A stretch of 64,000 nt of DNA. Source: DASYLJ01 sp964432595 (GTDB lineage Bacteria > Desulfobacterota > Binatia > DP-6). This document shows positions 26,736 through 34,752 of the stretch, piece after piece. The translations under genes were made by a program, and so were the position numbers. The stretch lies in the NCBI GenBank assembly GCA_964432595.1, contig CAYSOF010000001.1, forward strand, positions 310,001 through 374,000. The letters run 5' to 3'. Position 1 is the first letter of the stretch. Every line of letters begins with the position of its first letter. The notes under the pieces are model-generated. The model saw only the letters and a list, made by a program, of their open reading frames with translations, was not told the origin of the DNA and made no database searches.

Positions 26736-27347
26736 GTGACGGTCTTCCTGCTCTCGCCCGCGTCGTGTCACGGCCGGCGCGCCGCGCTCCTCTTCAGCGA
26801 CCGCGCCCGTTTCCCGCTCGCACAGGCGGTGCGGCAGACCGCCGGCGCCTCGCTCGGCGAGGTGTACGCGTTCCTGAGCGGGCTCTACTTCCGTGGCAAG
26901 CTCCACTACGCGACGGCGTTCGCCCGTCCGCCGCGCGACGTGCCGGGCGTGCTCGTGATCACGCCGGCGGAGGGCCTGCGGCCGCCGCAGCACCGTATCG
27001 ACCTCGCGACGCTGCGTGCGTGGGCCGACGTGCCGATCGACGCCCGCGAACGCCGCTACGCCGCGCCGCTCGAGCGCGACGCGGCGCTGCTCGCGAGCCT
27101 CCTCGATCCGCATCCGGACGTACGGGTGGTGCTGCTCGGCAGCGTCGCGTCGGCGAAGTATGCGGACGTGCTCGCGCCGATCTTCGGCCACCGGCTCGTC
27201 TTTCCGTCGGACTTCGTCGGCCGCGGCGACATGAGCCGCGGCGCGATGCTGCTGCGTGCGACGGAGGCGCGCGCGGAGCTGCCGTACGTCCCGCTGGTCG
27301 GCGCCGTGCGCCGCGGCGCGCGCGCGCCGCGGCTGCCGGCCCGCTAA
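26736..27347 (+). CDS. Conserved hypothetical protein
   Basis: About 203 residues. GTG start with GAGGAG 11 nt upstream; an upstream GTG is possible. Distinct segments are TVFLLSPASCHGRRAALLF near the start, SGLYFRGKLHYATAFA, VVLLGSVASAKYADVLAPIF and FPSDFVGRGDMSRGAMLLR. It looks like a soluble alpha/beta protein without an obvious cofactor motif. The family is recognised only as uncharacterised. It is convergent with the next hydrolase and divergent from the PIMT gene. Confidence 0.65.
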   Translation: MTVFLLSPASCHGRRAALLFSDRARFPLAQAVRQTAGASLGEVYAFLSGLYFRGKLHYATAFARPPRDVPGVLVITPAEGLRPPQHRIDLATLRAWADVPIDARERRYAAPLERDAALLASLLDPHPDVRVVLLGSVASAKYADVLAPIFGHRLVFPSDFVGRGDMSRGAMLLRATEARAELPYVPLVGAVRRGARAPRLPAR

Positions 27348-27350
27348 GCG

Positions 27351-28253
27351 CTACGCACGCAGCTCCGCGGCGGCGATGGCGAGCACCTCGTCCGCTGCGC
27401 CGACGGCGACGAAGTGCCCGGCGCCCGCGACCGGATGCCAGACCGCCCCGGGCATCCGGTCGGCGATCTCTTCGTTGATGGGATCCGGCACCAGGACGTC
27501 GTCGAGCCCCTGCCACACGTGGACGCGCCGTGCGATCGCTCCGACGTCGAACGCCCATCGCCGATAGAGCAGCTCGGCGTCGCGCGCCAATCCGTCGCTG
27601 CCTTGTGCGAAGCATTCCGCGCTCGCTTCGCAGAAGAGCATCTCGACCCCCGGCCGGAGCAGCACCTGTCGGTCGTACTCGTTGACGCTCTTCAGCAGCG
27701 CCTGGAAGTACGTCTTCCGGAAGTGCTCGGCGGTGAGGCCGATCGTGTCGTACATGAGGCGGAAGCCGGGCTCGAAATGCAGTGCGAGGAATCCCCCCAG
27801 CGCGTCGATCTTCGACTGGTATTTCGCCGCCGAGTCGTCACCGAACGCCCCGTAGCTGCCGCCCGCGATGCTCGTGACGTGGCGCAGCCGATCCGGATCG
27901 ACGTAGGCAGCCGCAGCGAGCGCCCATGGCCCGCCCTCCGACCACCCCGTCACGCCGAACTGCGGGTAGCCGAGCGCGTCGGCGATCGCGGTCAGGTCGT
28001 CGGCCCAGCCGGCGTAGCTGTGCGACGCCTGAGGGCTGGATCGCCCCATGCCGGGGCGGTCGACGCAGAGGAACCGCAACCCGTGCGTGGTCGCCGCCTC
28101 CGCGAAGAGCCGCGCCTCGAGCCGGCTGCTGGGGCCGCCATGGTTGTGCAGGACGAGCGGCCCGCCGGGATCGCCGACTTCGAGATAGGCGAGCGTACGG
28201 CCGTCGGAGGTAGTGATCTCGCCTTCGGTCTCAGCCATTGGTACCTGGGCCAT
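27351..28253 (-). CDS. Alpha/beta-fold hydrolase
   Basis: 300 residues. LHNHGGPSSRLEARLF forms the oxyanion region, VTGWSEGGPWALA is the nucleophile elbow (Ser in GWSEGG), the acid is in WQGLDDVLVPD and the His in PVAGAGHFVAVG. This is the general hydrolase/proline-iminopeptidase-like group; substrate unknown. It is divergent from the sulfatase gene, whose ATG lies 15 bp away. Confidence 0.8.
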   Translation of the reverse strand: MAQVPMAETEGEITTSDGRTLAYLEVGDPGGPLVLHNHGGPSSRLEARLFAEAATTHGLRFLCVDRPGMGRSSPQASHSYAGWADDLTAIADALGYPQFGVTGWSEGGPWALAAAAYVDPDRLRHVTSIAGGSYGAFGDDSAAKYQSKIDALGGFLALHFEPGFRLMYDTIGLTAEHFRKTYFQALLKSVNEYDRQVLLRPGVEMLFCEASAECFAQGSDGLARDAELLYRRWAFDVGAIARRVHVWQGLDDVLVPDPINEEIADRMPGAVWHPVAGAGHFVAVGAADEVLAIAAAELRA

Positions 28254-28267
28254 ACGTCCGTCGAGCG

Positions 28268-29773
28268 ATGAAGCGCCATACCGTCTTCCCGGCCATCGTC
28301 ATCGGCATCCTGTTCGCGACCACCGTTGCGGCGCAGGCGCCGCGGCCCAACATCGTCTTCATCCTGGCGGACGATCTCGGCTGGGGCGATCTGGGCTCCT
28401 ACGGCGCGGGCGACATTGCCACGCCCAGCATCGACCGGCTCGCGACCGAGGGCGTGCGCTTCACCGACTTCTACGCCGTCGCCAACACCTGCTCGCCGTC
28501 GCGTGCCGCGCTGATGACGGGACGCTACCCGGCGCGCTCCGGCGTCAATGCCGTGCTCTTCCACGACACCCCCGAGGGACTGCCGCATCGCGAGATCACG
28601 ATTCCGGAGATGCTGCGCGACGCGGGCTATCGCACGGCGATGATCGGCAAGTGGCACCTGGGCGCGACGGACGAGTTCATGCCCTGGAACCACGGGTTCG
28701 CCGAATTCTTCGGCGTGCCCCACAGCAACGACCAGCAGAACTTCTTCGTCTGGGACGGGCAGCGCCGGATTCCCGAGAAGGTCGATCAAGCGCGCCTGAT
28801 CCGCCGCTACACCGATCGCGCGCTCGAGTTCCTGACGTCCGCGGCGAAGGACGGCGGGCCCTTCTTCCTCTACCTCGCCCACACCGCGCCCCACATTCCG
28901 CTCTATCCGTCCGAGACGTTCCGCGGCCGATCGCGCCGCGGCACCTACGGCGACGTCGTCGAGGAGCTCGACGCGTCGATCGGCGAGCTGATGGCGCGCC
29001 TGGTGGAGCTCGGGCTCGACCGCAACACGCTCGTCGTCTTCACCAGCGACAACGGCCCGTGGCTCGCCATGCGCGACTGGGGCGGTAGCGCCGGCGGGCT
29101 GCGCGGCGGCAAGACGGGGACCTTCGAAGGCGGGCATCGCGTGCCGGCGCTGGTGCGGTGGCCCGACGGCATTCCGCCGGGGCGCACGGTCACGAGCGTC
29201 GCCGACATGATGGACTGGCTGCCGACGTTCGCGCAGCTCGCGGGCGCACGCATCCCCGACGATCGCGTCATCGACGGCCGCAGCCTCGTCGGCGTGCTCG
29301 AAGGGCGCGGCGAGCGCGTGCCGACGCCCTTCTACTATTTCCGTCTGCGCATGCCCGTCTTCAGCGATCAGCGCCCGGCGATCGGCGCGGTGCGCGACGG
29401 CCGCTGGAAGCTGAAGCTCGCGCAGTCCGGCTGGTATCCGCAGCTCCTCGAGCCGATCGCGAAGGCCGAGCTCTACTGGCACCCGCAGATGCTGTTCGAC
29501 CTCGAGGAGGATCCCGGCGAGCAGCGCGACGTGTCGGCCGAGCATCCCGACGTCGTCGAGCGCCTGTCCGGCGAGATCGCCCGCTTCGCCGCGGCGCTGG
29601 ACCCGGCGGAACCCGTGCTCGTGTCCGCCGCGCCCTACGATCACACCGGCTGGGAGCGGCTCTGGCGCGGCATCGGGATCGTCACCGGCATCACGTTGCT
29701 CACGTTCGCGCTGCCCGTCGTCGCCGCCGCGTTGCTGTTCCGTCGATGGCGGCGACGTCGCTCGAGCAGATGA
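28268..29773 (+). CDS. Membrane-anchored arylsulfatase-type sulfatase
   Basis: 501 residues with a signal peptide (VIGILFATTVAAQA). The type I sulfatase signature is CSPSRAALMTGRYP, where Cys75 would be converted to formylglycine. The metal-binding start is PNIVFILADDLGWGDLG; MIGKWHLG, YLAHTAPHIPLY and VVFTSDNGPW supply further active-site residues. A C-terminal hydrophobic helix (IGIVTGITLLTFALPVVAAALLF) with a basic tail suggests anchoring in the membrane with an extracytoplasmic active site. It removes sulfate from organic sulfate esters. No formylglycine-generating enzyme gene is in the window. Its 3' end overlaps the DoxX gene by 133 bp. Confidence 0.9.
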   Translation: MKRHTVFPAIVIGILFATTVAAQAPRPNIVFILADDLGWGDLGSYGAGDIATPSIDRLATEGVRFTDFYAVANTCSPSRAALMTGRYPARSGVNAVLFHDTPEGLPHREITIPEMLRDAGYRTAMIGKWHLGATDEFMPWNHGFAEFFGVPHSNDQQNFFVWDGQRRIPEKVDQARLIRRYTDRALEFLTSAAKDGGPFFLYLAHTAPHIPLYPSETFRGRSRRGTYGDVVEELDASIGELMARLVELGLDRNTLVVFTSDNGPWLAMRDWGGSAGGLRGGKTGTFEGGHRVPALVRWPDGIPPGRTVTSVADMMDWLPTFAQLAGARIPDDRVIDGRSLVGVLEGRGERVPTPFYYFRLRMPVFSDQRPAIGAVRDGRWKLKLAQSGWYPQLLEPIAKAELYWHPQMLFDLEEDPGEQRDVSAEHPDVVERLSGEIARFAAALDPAEPVLVSAAPYDHTGWERLWRGIGIVTGITLLTFALPVVAAALLFRRWRRRRSSR

Positions 29774-30201
29774 TCGAGCGACAGTGGCCCCGGGCCGTCG
29801 GTCCCGAGCCACACGAGCAACGCGACGTAGGCGAACTCCAGGAGACCCACGAGGCTGCGCAGGCCGTCGACGTTCTCCCACTGTGCCGTCGCGATCGCCA
29901 CGCACATCGTGACGACGAGCGGAACGACGGCGAATCGCGTGGCGAGACCGAGCAGCAGCAGGCCGCCGCAGAGGAACTCCGCACCGGACGCGAGGCGCGC
30001 CTGGAACGCCGGCTGCGGAATGCCGAGCTCCGCGAAGTAGCCGGCGACCTGATCGAGATCGTGGAGCTTCGCCCATCCGGAGTTGAAGAACACCAGGCCG
30101 ACGGTGAGACGGGCGAGGGTAGGGGAGAGCCATCGCAACGCCGCGGCGATCCGCTCCGAGAGCACGACGAGCGAGGAGAGCTGCATCGACATCCAGTTCA
30201 T
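29641..30201 (-). CDS. DoxX-family membrane protein
   Basis: 186 residues with four predicted helices, including the family start WLSPTLARLTVGLVFFNSGW followed by AKLHDL, and GAEFLCGGLLLLGLATRFAV. DoxX-like proteins are linked to thiol or quinone redox chemistry, though roles vary. The last ~35 residues (after LDHLLERRRRHRR) are polar and encoded inside the opposing sulfatase 3' end, so they may be a by-product of the overlap. It lies just downstream of the NADH dehydrogenase/zinc-finger pair on the same strand and may belong to that transcript. Confidence 0.8.
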   Translation of the reverse strand: MNWMSMQLSSLVVLSERIAAALRWLSPTLARLTVGLVFFNSGWAKLHDLDQVAGYFAELGIPQPAFQARLASGAEFLCGGLLLLGLATRFAVVPLVVTMCVAIATAQWENVDGLRSLVGLLEFAYVALLVWLGTDGPGPLSLDHLLERRRRHRRNSNAAATTGSANVSNVMPVTIPMPRQSRSQPV

Positions 30202-30219
30202 GGGCAGTCCTTTCTTGGG

Positions 30220-30477
30220 CTAGGTGCGAGGCCGCGATCGCAGGATCGCCCGCACGAGCTGTTCCGGCACCTGCGGGGGGACGGGGTCGTCGGCGTACGC
30301 GTCCTTCGCGAGGCGTATCGTATCGGCGTAGGTGCGCAGGTAGTCGCGACAGTCGGGACATTCGGCCAGGTGCTCGTCGAAGAGGGAGCGCTCCTGCGGA
30401 CCCAGCGCGCCGGCGACGTAGTCCGCGATGAACTCCGACAGCTCGCGACAGGTGAGCTCGCGCGTGGCGTCCGTCAT
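30220..30477 (-). CDS. Zinc-finger (zf-HC2) anti-sigma-like protein
   Basis: 85 residues. The anti-sigma zinc-finger motif is FDEHLAECPDCRDYL (HxxxCxxC), preceded by a helix (ELSEFIADYVAGALGPQERS) and followed by a short Pro-rich tail. No membrane helix, so it would be a soluble anti-sigma domain. Its ATG overlaps the stop of the NADH dehydrogenase gene (ATGA), giving translational coupling. The nearest sigma factor is the STAS-ECF gene about 3.4 kb away on the other strand, which is the obvious candidate partner. Confidence 0.75.
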   Translation of the reverse strand: MTDATRELTCRELSEFIADYVAGALGPQERSLFDEHLAECPDCRDYLRTYADTIRLAKDAYADDPVPPQVPEQLVRAILRSRPRT

Positions 30478-31751
30478 CGCGTCCCCGGCGCAGGGCCCGT
30501 CGTGCAGGCGAAATCCTTCGCGAAGCAGAGATCGAGCGTCCAATCGAGCGCGACGCGCACCTTCTTCTCGAACCGCGGCAGCTTGCTCAGGTAGACCGTC
30601 CGCCAGAGCCACCAGGCGACGAATCCGGAGAACCGGATGCCGAACACTTTCGCGACGCCCGTGCGCCGGCCGATGGCGGCGAGCTGGCCGATGGTCGAGA
30701 ACCGGAAGGCTCGCCCGCGACGGCCGTCGAGCGACGCGACGACGTTGCGCGCCACCGCGCGGCCCTGCCGGAGGGCGTGCTGCGCCGTCGGCGGATGGAA
30801 GCCGCCGGAGCGTGCGTCGGGGACGAGCGCGCAGTCGCCGACGGCCCAGACACCCGGGCGGTCGGCGATCTCGAGGAACGGGTCCACGAGGACGCGCCCG
30901 CCGCGCTTCGGCACCGGCAGCGCCTCGACGAGCGGGTTCGGCGCGGTGCCTGCCGTCCAGACGAGCGTGGTCGCCGGAATCGTCCGGCCGTCGGTGAGCT
31001 CGACGATGCCGTTGCGCACGCCGCGGACCCGGGCGCCCGTGACGATCTCCACGCCCCGCTCGGAGAGCTTCCGCTGCGCGTACGCCCCGAGCTCGGGACC
31101 GAGCTCGGGGAGCACCAGCGAGTCCGGCGTCACCATGACGACGCGAACGTCGTCCGGTCGCAGGTTGGGATGGAACGGCAGCGCGTCGCGGACGAAGTCG
31201 TTCAACGCGCCGATCGTCTCCACGCCGGCGAATCCTCCGCCCGCGACCACGAACGTCAGCAGCGGACGCCGCGCGCCCGCGGCGCACTCCGAGCTGGCTT
31301 CTTCGAGATGGGCGATCACCCGATCGCGGAGGCGCGTCGCGTCGGCGAGCGATCGGACGGTCAGCGCGCAGTCGGCGACGCCCGGGAGCCCGTAGAAGTT
31401 CGTCCCGGATCCGAGCGCCAGGACGAGCCGGTCCCACGCCAGCTCGTGGGTGTGGCCGTCCGCACCGTGCGACACGTGTACCCGGCGACCCTCGAGGTCG
31501 ATCGACTCGATCGCGCCGACGAACGTCTCGACGCGGCGGAGCAGCTTCCGGAGCGGGTTGACGATCATGTGCAGCTCGAGATCGGCCGCCGCGACCTCGT
31601 GCAGCATCGGCGTGAACAGAAAGTAGTTGTCGCGGGTGACGAGCGTGACCTCGACGTCGTCGCGCCGCCGGAGCAACTTCTCGAGCTCCAGCGCGGCGTA
31701 GACACCGCCGAAGCCGCCGCCGAGGATCAGGATTCGTTGGGGGTTCGACAC
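30474..31751 (-). CDS. ndh: Type II NADH dehydrogenase (NDH-2)-like flavoprotein
   Basis: 425 residues; the GTG start has AAGGAG 8 nt upstream. FAD-binding RILILGGGFGGVYAALELEK at the N-terminus, NAD-binding VVAGGGFAGVETIGALND in the middle, VWTAGTAPNPLVEALP and VWAVGDCALVPD near the FAD ribityl site, then a C-terminal amphipathic/membrane region (FVAWWLWRTVYLSKLPRF). It passes electrons from NADH to quinone without pumping protons. It is translationally coupled to a zinc-finger anti-sigma-like gene and divergent from a sigma-54 activator, which links respiration or redox state to the regulatory locus (inference). Confidence 0.85.
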   Translation of the reverse strand: MSNPQRILILGGGFGGVYAALELEKLLRRRDDVEVTLVTRDNYFLFTPMLHEVAAADLELHMIVNPLRKLLRRVETFVGAIESIDLEGRRVHVSHGADGHTHELAWDRLVLALGSGTNFYGLPGVADCALTVRSLADATRLRDRVIAHLEEASSECAAGARRPLLTFVVAGGGFAGVETIGALNDFVRDALPFHPNLRPDDVRVVMVTPDSLVLPELGPELGAYAQRKLSERGVEIVTGARVRGVRNGIVELTDGRTIPATTLVWTAGTAPNPLVEALPVPKRGGRVLVDPFLEIADRPGVWAVGDCALVPDARSGGFHPPTAQHALRQGRAVARNVVASLDGRRGRAFRFSTIGQLAAIGRRTGVAKVFGIRFSGFVAWWLWRTVYLSKLPRFEKKVRVALDWTLDLCFAKDFACTTGPAPGTR

Positions 31752-31851
31752 ATCGGGCTCCTTGGCCCCTACGATGCCTCGGCTTCGTCCTGGTTTCGGG
31801 TCGCCATTTACGACGGGCTTTCGGCGGTGGTATGTGCGCTCCGGACACATC

Positions 31852-33750
31852 GTGACCGACCAAGCCGACCGGCGCCCCCTCCTGCCCGACGACCCGGCCC
31901 TGCGGGCCATCGTCGAAGGCGTCGAGGCCGAGGTCGGCGACCAGTTCTTCGCGTCGCTCGTCCGCTTCCTGGCGACGGCGCTCGACGTTCCGTACGCGTT
32001 CGTCTCGGAGCTGACGCCGGATCGGCAGGCCTTCCGCACGCTGGCACTCTGGGGCCGCGGTGCGCTGCTCGAGAACGTCACCGTGCCGCTCACCGGCACC
32101 CCGTGCGAGGCGGTGTTACAGGGCGAGTGGGCCCATCATCCCGACGAGCTCCAGGCACGATTTCCCGACGACCGCGGCCTCGTCGAGTGGCGGGCGGTCA
32201 GCTACTGCGGCATCCCCCTGCTTCGCCCCGACGGCATCGTGGGCGGCCATCTGGCCGTCGTCGGCGATCGCCCGATGGCGGACGCGTCGCGGCCGATGGC
32301 CGTCATGCGCATCTTCGCCGCCCGCGCGCGCGCCGAGCTGGCGCGGCTGCGCGTCGAGCAGGAGCTCCGCGCATCCGAGCAGAGCTTCCGCGATCTCTAC
32401 GACGAGGCGCCGATCGCCTACGTCTACGAGGACACCGAGTCGCGGTTCGTCAGCGCGAATGCGGCCGCGATCGCGCTGCTCGGGCTCCAACCGGAGGAGG
32501 TCCGCGGCACGCTCGGACTGTCGCTGGTCGCCCCGACGCCCGAGACGCAGGAGCGCATCGGCCAGGCCATCGCCGCGATCCAGCGCGGCGAGGAGCGGAA
32601 GTGCATCGAGCTCGAGCTTCGTCGCAAGGACGACGGCCGGCCCGTGTGGGTGCAGTGGTGGTCGAAGCCCGACGCCGACGGAAAGTTCACGCGCACGATG
32701 CTCGTGGACATCACCGATCGCGTCGTCGCCGAGCAGGAACGCAATCGATTGCAGCAGCAGAACCTGTACCTGCGCGAGGAGATCAAGAGCGAGTACAACT
32801 TCGAGGAGATCATCGGCGGCTCGTCGGCGCTCCAGCGCGTGCTCGCGACGGTCGCCCAGGTGGCCGCGACCGACTCCACGGTATTGATCCTCGGCGAGAC
32901 CGGCACCGGGAAGGAGCTGATCGCCCGCGCCGTCCACCATGCGTCGCGCCGCAAGGACAGGCCCCTCATCAAGGTGAACTGCTCGGCGCTGCCGACGGGC
33001 CTCGTCGAGAGCGAGCTCTTCGGGCACGAGCGCGGCGCGTTCACGGGCGCGACCGAGAAACGCACGGGCCGGTTCGAGCTCGCGGACGGCGGGACCATCT
33101 TCCTCGACGAGGTCGGGGAGCTGCCGCTCGAGACGCAGGTGAAGCTGCTGCGCGTGCTGCAGGAGCGCGAGTTCGAGCGGGTCGGCGGCGCGAAGACGAT
33201 TCGGGTGGACGTCCGCGTGATCGCGGCGACGAATCGCGACCTGAGTCAGGCGATCGCCGAAGGACGGTTCCGGCAGGACCTGTATTACCGGCTGAACGTC
33301 TTCCCGGTGCACCTCCCGCCGTTGCGCGAGCGGACGGAGGACATCCCGCTGCTCGTGCACTACTTCGTCGAGCGCTTCGCGGCGAAGATCGGCCGCAGCG
33401 TCGACGTGGTGCCCGACGCGGCGATGCAGCGGCTGATCGGGTACCCGTGGCCGGGAAACGTGCGCGAGCTCGAGAACGTCATCGAGCGCGCCGTCATCCT
33501 CTCCACCGGACGCGAGCTCGCCGTCGGTCCGGAGCTGCTGCCCGCCGTTGCGCGCCCCGCCCCGGTGGACGACGGTGCGACGTCGATGCAGGCCGCGTCG
33601 CGCCAGCACATCCTCGCCGTCCTGCAGCGGACGGGATGGCGCATCGACGGTCCGCAGGGCGCCGCGCGCCTCCTCAACATGCATCCGAGCACGCTGCGAA
33701 GCCGGATGCAGAAGCTCGGCATCCGGCGCAGCACCGCGGAGCTGTCGTAG
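31852..33750 (+). CDS. Sigma-54-dependent activator with GAF and PAS sensor domains
   Basis: 632 residues from a GTG; an ATG at 31774 is the alternative start. Residues ~15-165 form a GAF domain (FVSELTPDRQAFRTLALW, YCGIPLLRPDGIVGGHLAVV), ~175-300 a PAS domain (FRDLYDEAPIAYVYEDTESR), then AAA+: Walker A GETGTGKELIA (~347), the sigma-54 loop GAFTGATEKRTGRF (~395), Walker B FLDEVGE, and VRVIAATNRDL. The C-terminus has WPGNVREL and a Fis-type HTH (GAARLLNMHPSTLRSRMQKL). It lacks a receiver domain, as in FhlA, so a ligand or redox state is sensed directly. A near-consensus sigma-54 promoter lies just downstream, before the ECF sigma gene. Confidence 0.92.
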   Translation: MTDQADRRPLLPDDPALRAIVEGVEAEVGDQFFASLVRFLATALDVPYAFVSELTPDRQAFRTLALWGRGALLENVTVPLTGTPCEAVLQGEWAHHPDELQARFPDDRGLVEWRAVSYCGIPLLRPDGIVGGHLAVVGDRPMADASRPMAVMRIFAARARAELARLRVEQELRASEQSFRDLYDEAPIAYVYEDTESRFVSANAAAIALLGLQPEEVRGTLGLSLVAPTPETQERIGQAIAAIQRGEERKCIELELRRKDDGRPVWVQWWSKPDADGKFTRTMLVDITDRVVAEQERNRLQQQNLYLREEIKSEYNFEEIIGGSSALQRVLATVAQVAATDSTVLILGETGTGKELIARAVHHASRRKDRPLIKVNCSALPTGLVESELFGHERGAFTGATEKRTGRFELADGGTIFLDEVGELPLETQVKLLRVLQEREFERVGGAKTIRVDVRVIAATNRDLSQAIAEGRFRQDLYYRLNVFPVHLPPLRERTEDIPLLVHYFVERFAAKIGRSVDVVPDAAMQRLIGYPWPGNVRELENVIERAVILSTGRELAVGPELLPAVARPAPVDDGATSMQAASRQHILAVLQRTGWRIDGPQGAARLLNMHPSTLRSRMQKLGIRRSTAELS

Positions 33751-33752
33751 AT

Positions 33753-33768
33753 CCGCGACATGTCGTGG
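33753..33768. promoter_or_regulatory. Palindrome upstream of the sigma-54 promoter, candidate activator site
   Basis: CC-G-CGACATGTCG-T-GG is a 10-bp perfect palindrome extended by two more pairs across one mismatch. It is centred about 84 bp before the -24 element, a normal distance for an upstream activating sequence bound by the Fis-type HTH of the neighbouring activator. Confidence 0.45.
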
Positions 33769-33842
33769 GGGCTTCGTGGGCCCGTGCGACCGGGACGGGG
33801 CGAAGTGCCTGTCTTACCAGGTGTTCCGTGACCGGACCGCGG

Positions 33843-33858
33843 CGGCACGTCGCTTGCG
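33843..33858 (+). promoter_or_regulatory. Sigma-54 (-24/-12) promoter
   Basis: CGGCACG-TCGC-TTGCG matches the consensus TGGCACG-N4-TTGCA at all but the first and last bases, with the invariant GG and GC separated by exactly 10 bp. Transcription would start near 33868, only a few bases before the ATG at 33874. The message would therefore be nearly leaderless, or a slightly later start is used. The divergent sigma-54 activator gene ends about 90 bp upstream. Confidence 0.75.
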
Positions 33859-33873
33859 TTGGTGGCCGTCACG

Positions 33874-34752
33874 ATGATGCGAATCACACGAATCGGCGAC
33901 GGCGACGGCGGCGCGGAGCGGCTTCGCGTCGAGGGCCGTCTCACCCACGACACCGTCGAGCAGCTGCGGCTCGCCTGCGGGGCAGCGATCGCGGAGCTCG
34001 ACGTGTCGGGCCTCCAGTACGTCGATGCGGCGGGTGCCACCCTGCTGCAGGAGCTCCAGCAGGCCGGCGTGCGCCTCGACGGCGGCTCCGGCTTCCTGGT
34101 GGAGCTGCTGAAGGACCGCGACGGCGACGCGGACGTCGTCGCGCGCATCCGTCGCGGGGACGCGCAGGCGTTCGAGGCGCTCGTCCGCCGCCATGGCGGC
34201 CGGATGCTCGCCACCGCGCGCCGGTACGTCCGCTCGGAGGAGGACGCGCGGGACGTCGTGCAGGAGGCATTCTTCGCCGCGTTCCGCGCCTTCGCGGAGT
34301 TCGAGGGGACGTCGCGGGTGTCGACGTGGCTGCACCGCATCGTCGTCAACACGTCGTTGATGAAGCTGCGGAGCCGGCGGCGCCGCCCCGAGGCGTCGAT
34401 CGACGAGCTGCTGCCGCGCTTCGACGAAACGGGGCACTGGGCGGAACCGACGTCGACCTGGGACGCCGGTGCGGAGACCTTGCTCGAGCGCCGCGAGACC
34501 CGGTCGATCGTGCGCGCGGCGATCGACCGCCTGCCCGAGAGCCATCGCATGGTGTTGCTCCTGCGTGACGTCGAGGAGCTCGACACCGAGGAGGCGGCGG
34601 CGGTGCTCGGGGCCTCGCCGAACGCCGTGAAGACCCGGCTGCATCGCGCCCGACAGGCGTTGCGGGCCCTGCTCGTGTCGGAGCTAGGGGACGCGCCGGT
34701 GCGCCGCGACGCCGTCGGTCGTCGCGGCGCACCGGCAGGGTTCAGGTCGTGA
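33874..34752 (+). CDS. ECF sigma factor with N-terminal STAS domain
   Basis: 292 residues. Residues ~1-80 look like a STAS (anti-anti-sigma) domain: ERLRVEGRLTHDTVEQLRLA, ELDVSGLQYVDAAGATLLQE, GSGFLVELL. The serine phosphorylated in SpoIIAA/RsbV (DSSG) is Ala here (DAAG, 51-54). Residues ~96-165 are sigma region 2 (AFEALVRRHGG, DARDVVQEAFFAAFRAFAEF, STWLHRIVVNTSL), and ~215-265 region 4 (LPESHRMVLLLRDVEELDTE, GASPNAVKTRLHRARQALR). It would direct RNA polymerase to a regulon of its own. Transcription from a sigma-54 promoter makes it the second tier of a cascade. The gene ends in an 11-bp overlap with a convergent lipoprotein gene. Confidence 0.85.
   Translation: MMRITRIGDGDGGAERLRVEGRLTHDTVEQLRLACGAAIAELDVSGLQYVDAAGATLLQELQQAGVRLDGGSGFLVELLKDRDGDADVVARIRRGDAQAFEALVRRHGGRMLATARRYVRSEEDARDVVQEAFFAAFRAFAEFEGTSRVSTWLHRIVVNTSLMKLRSRRRRPEASIDELLPRFDETGHWAEPTSTWDAGAETLLERRETRSIVRAAIDRLPESHRMVLLLRDVEELDTEEAAAVLGASPNAVKTRLHRARQALRALLVSELGDAPVRRDAVGRRGAPAGFRS

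Noticed and set aside
31763..31778. TGGCCCC-N4-ATGCC resembling a sigma-54 promoter before the activator gene
   Set aside because: The GG and GC have the right 10-bp spacing, but four of the consensus bases differ; chance is likely in GC-rich DNA. The promoter at 33843 is far better.
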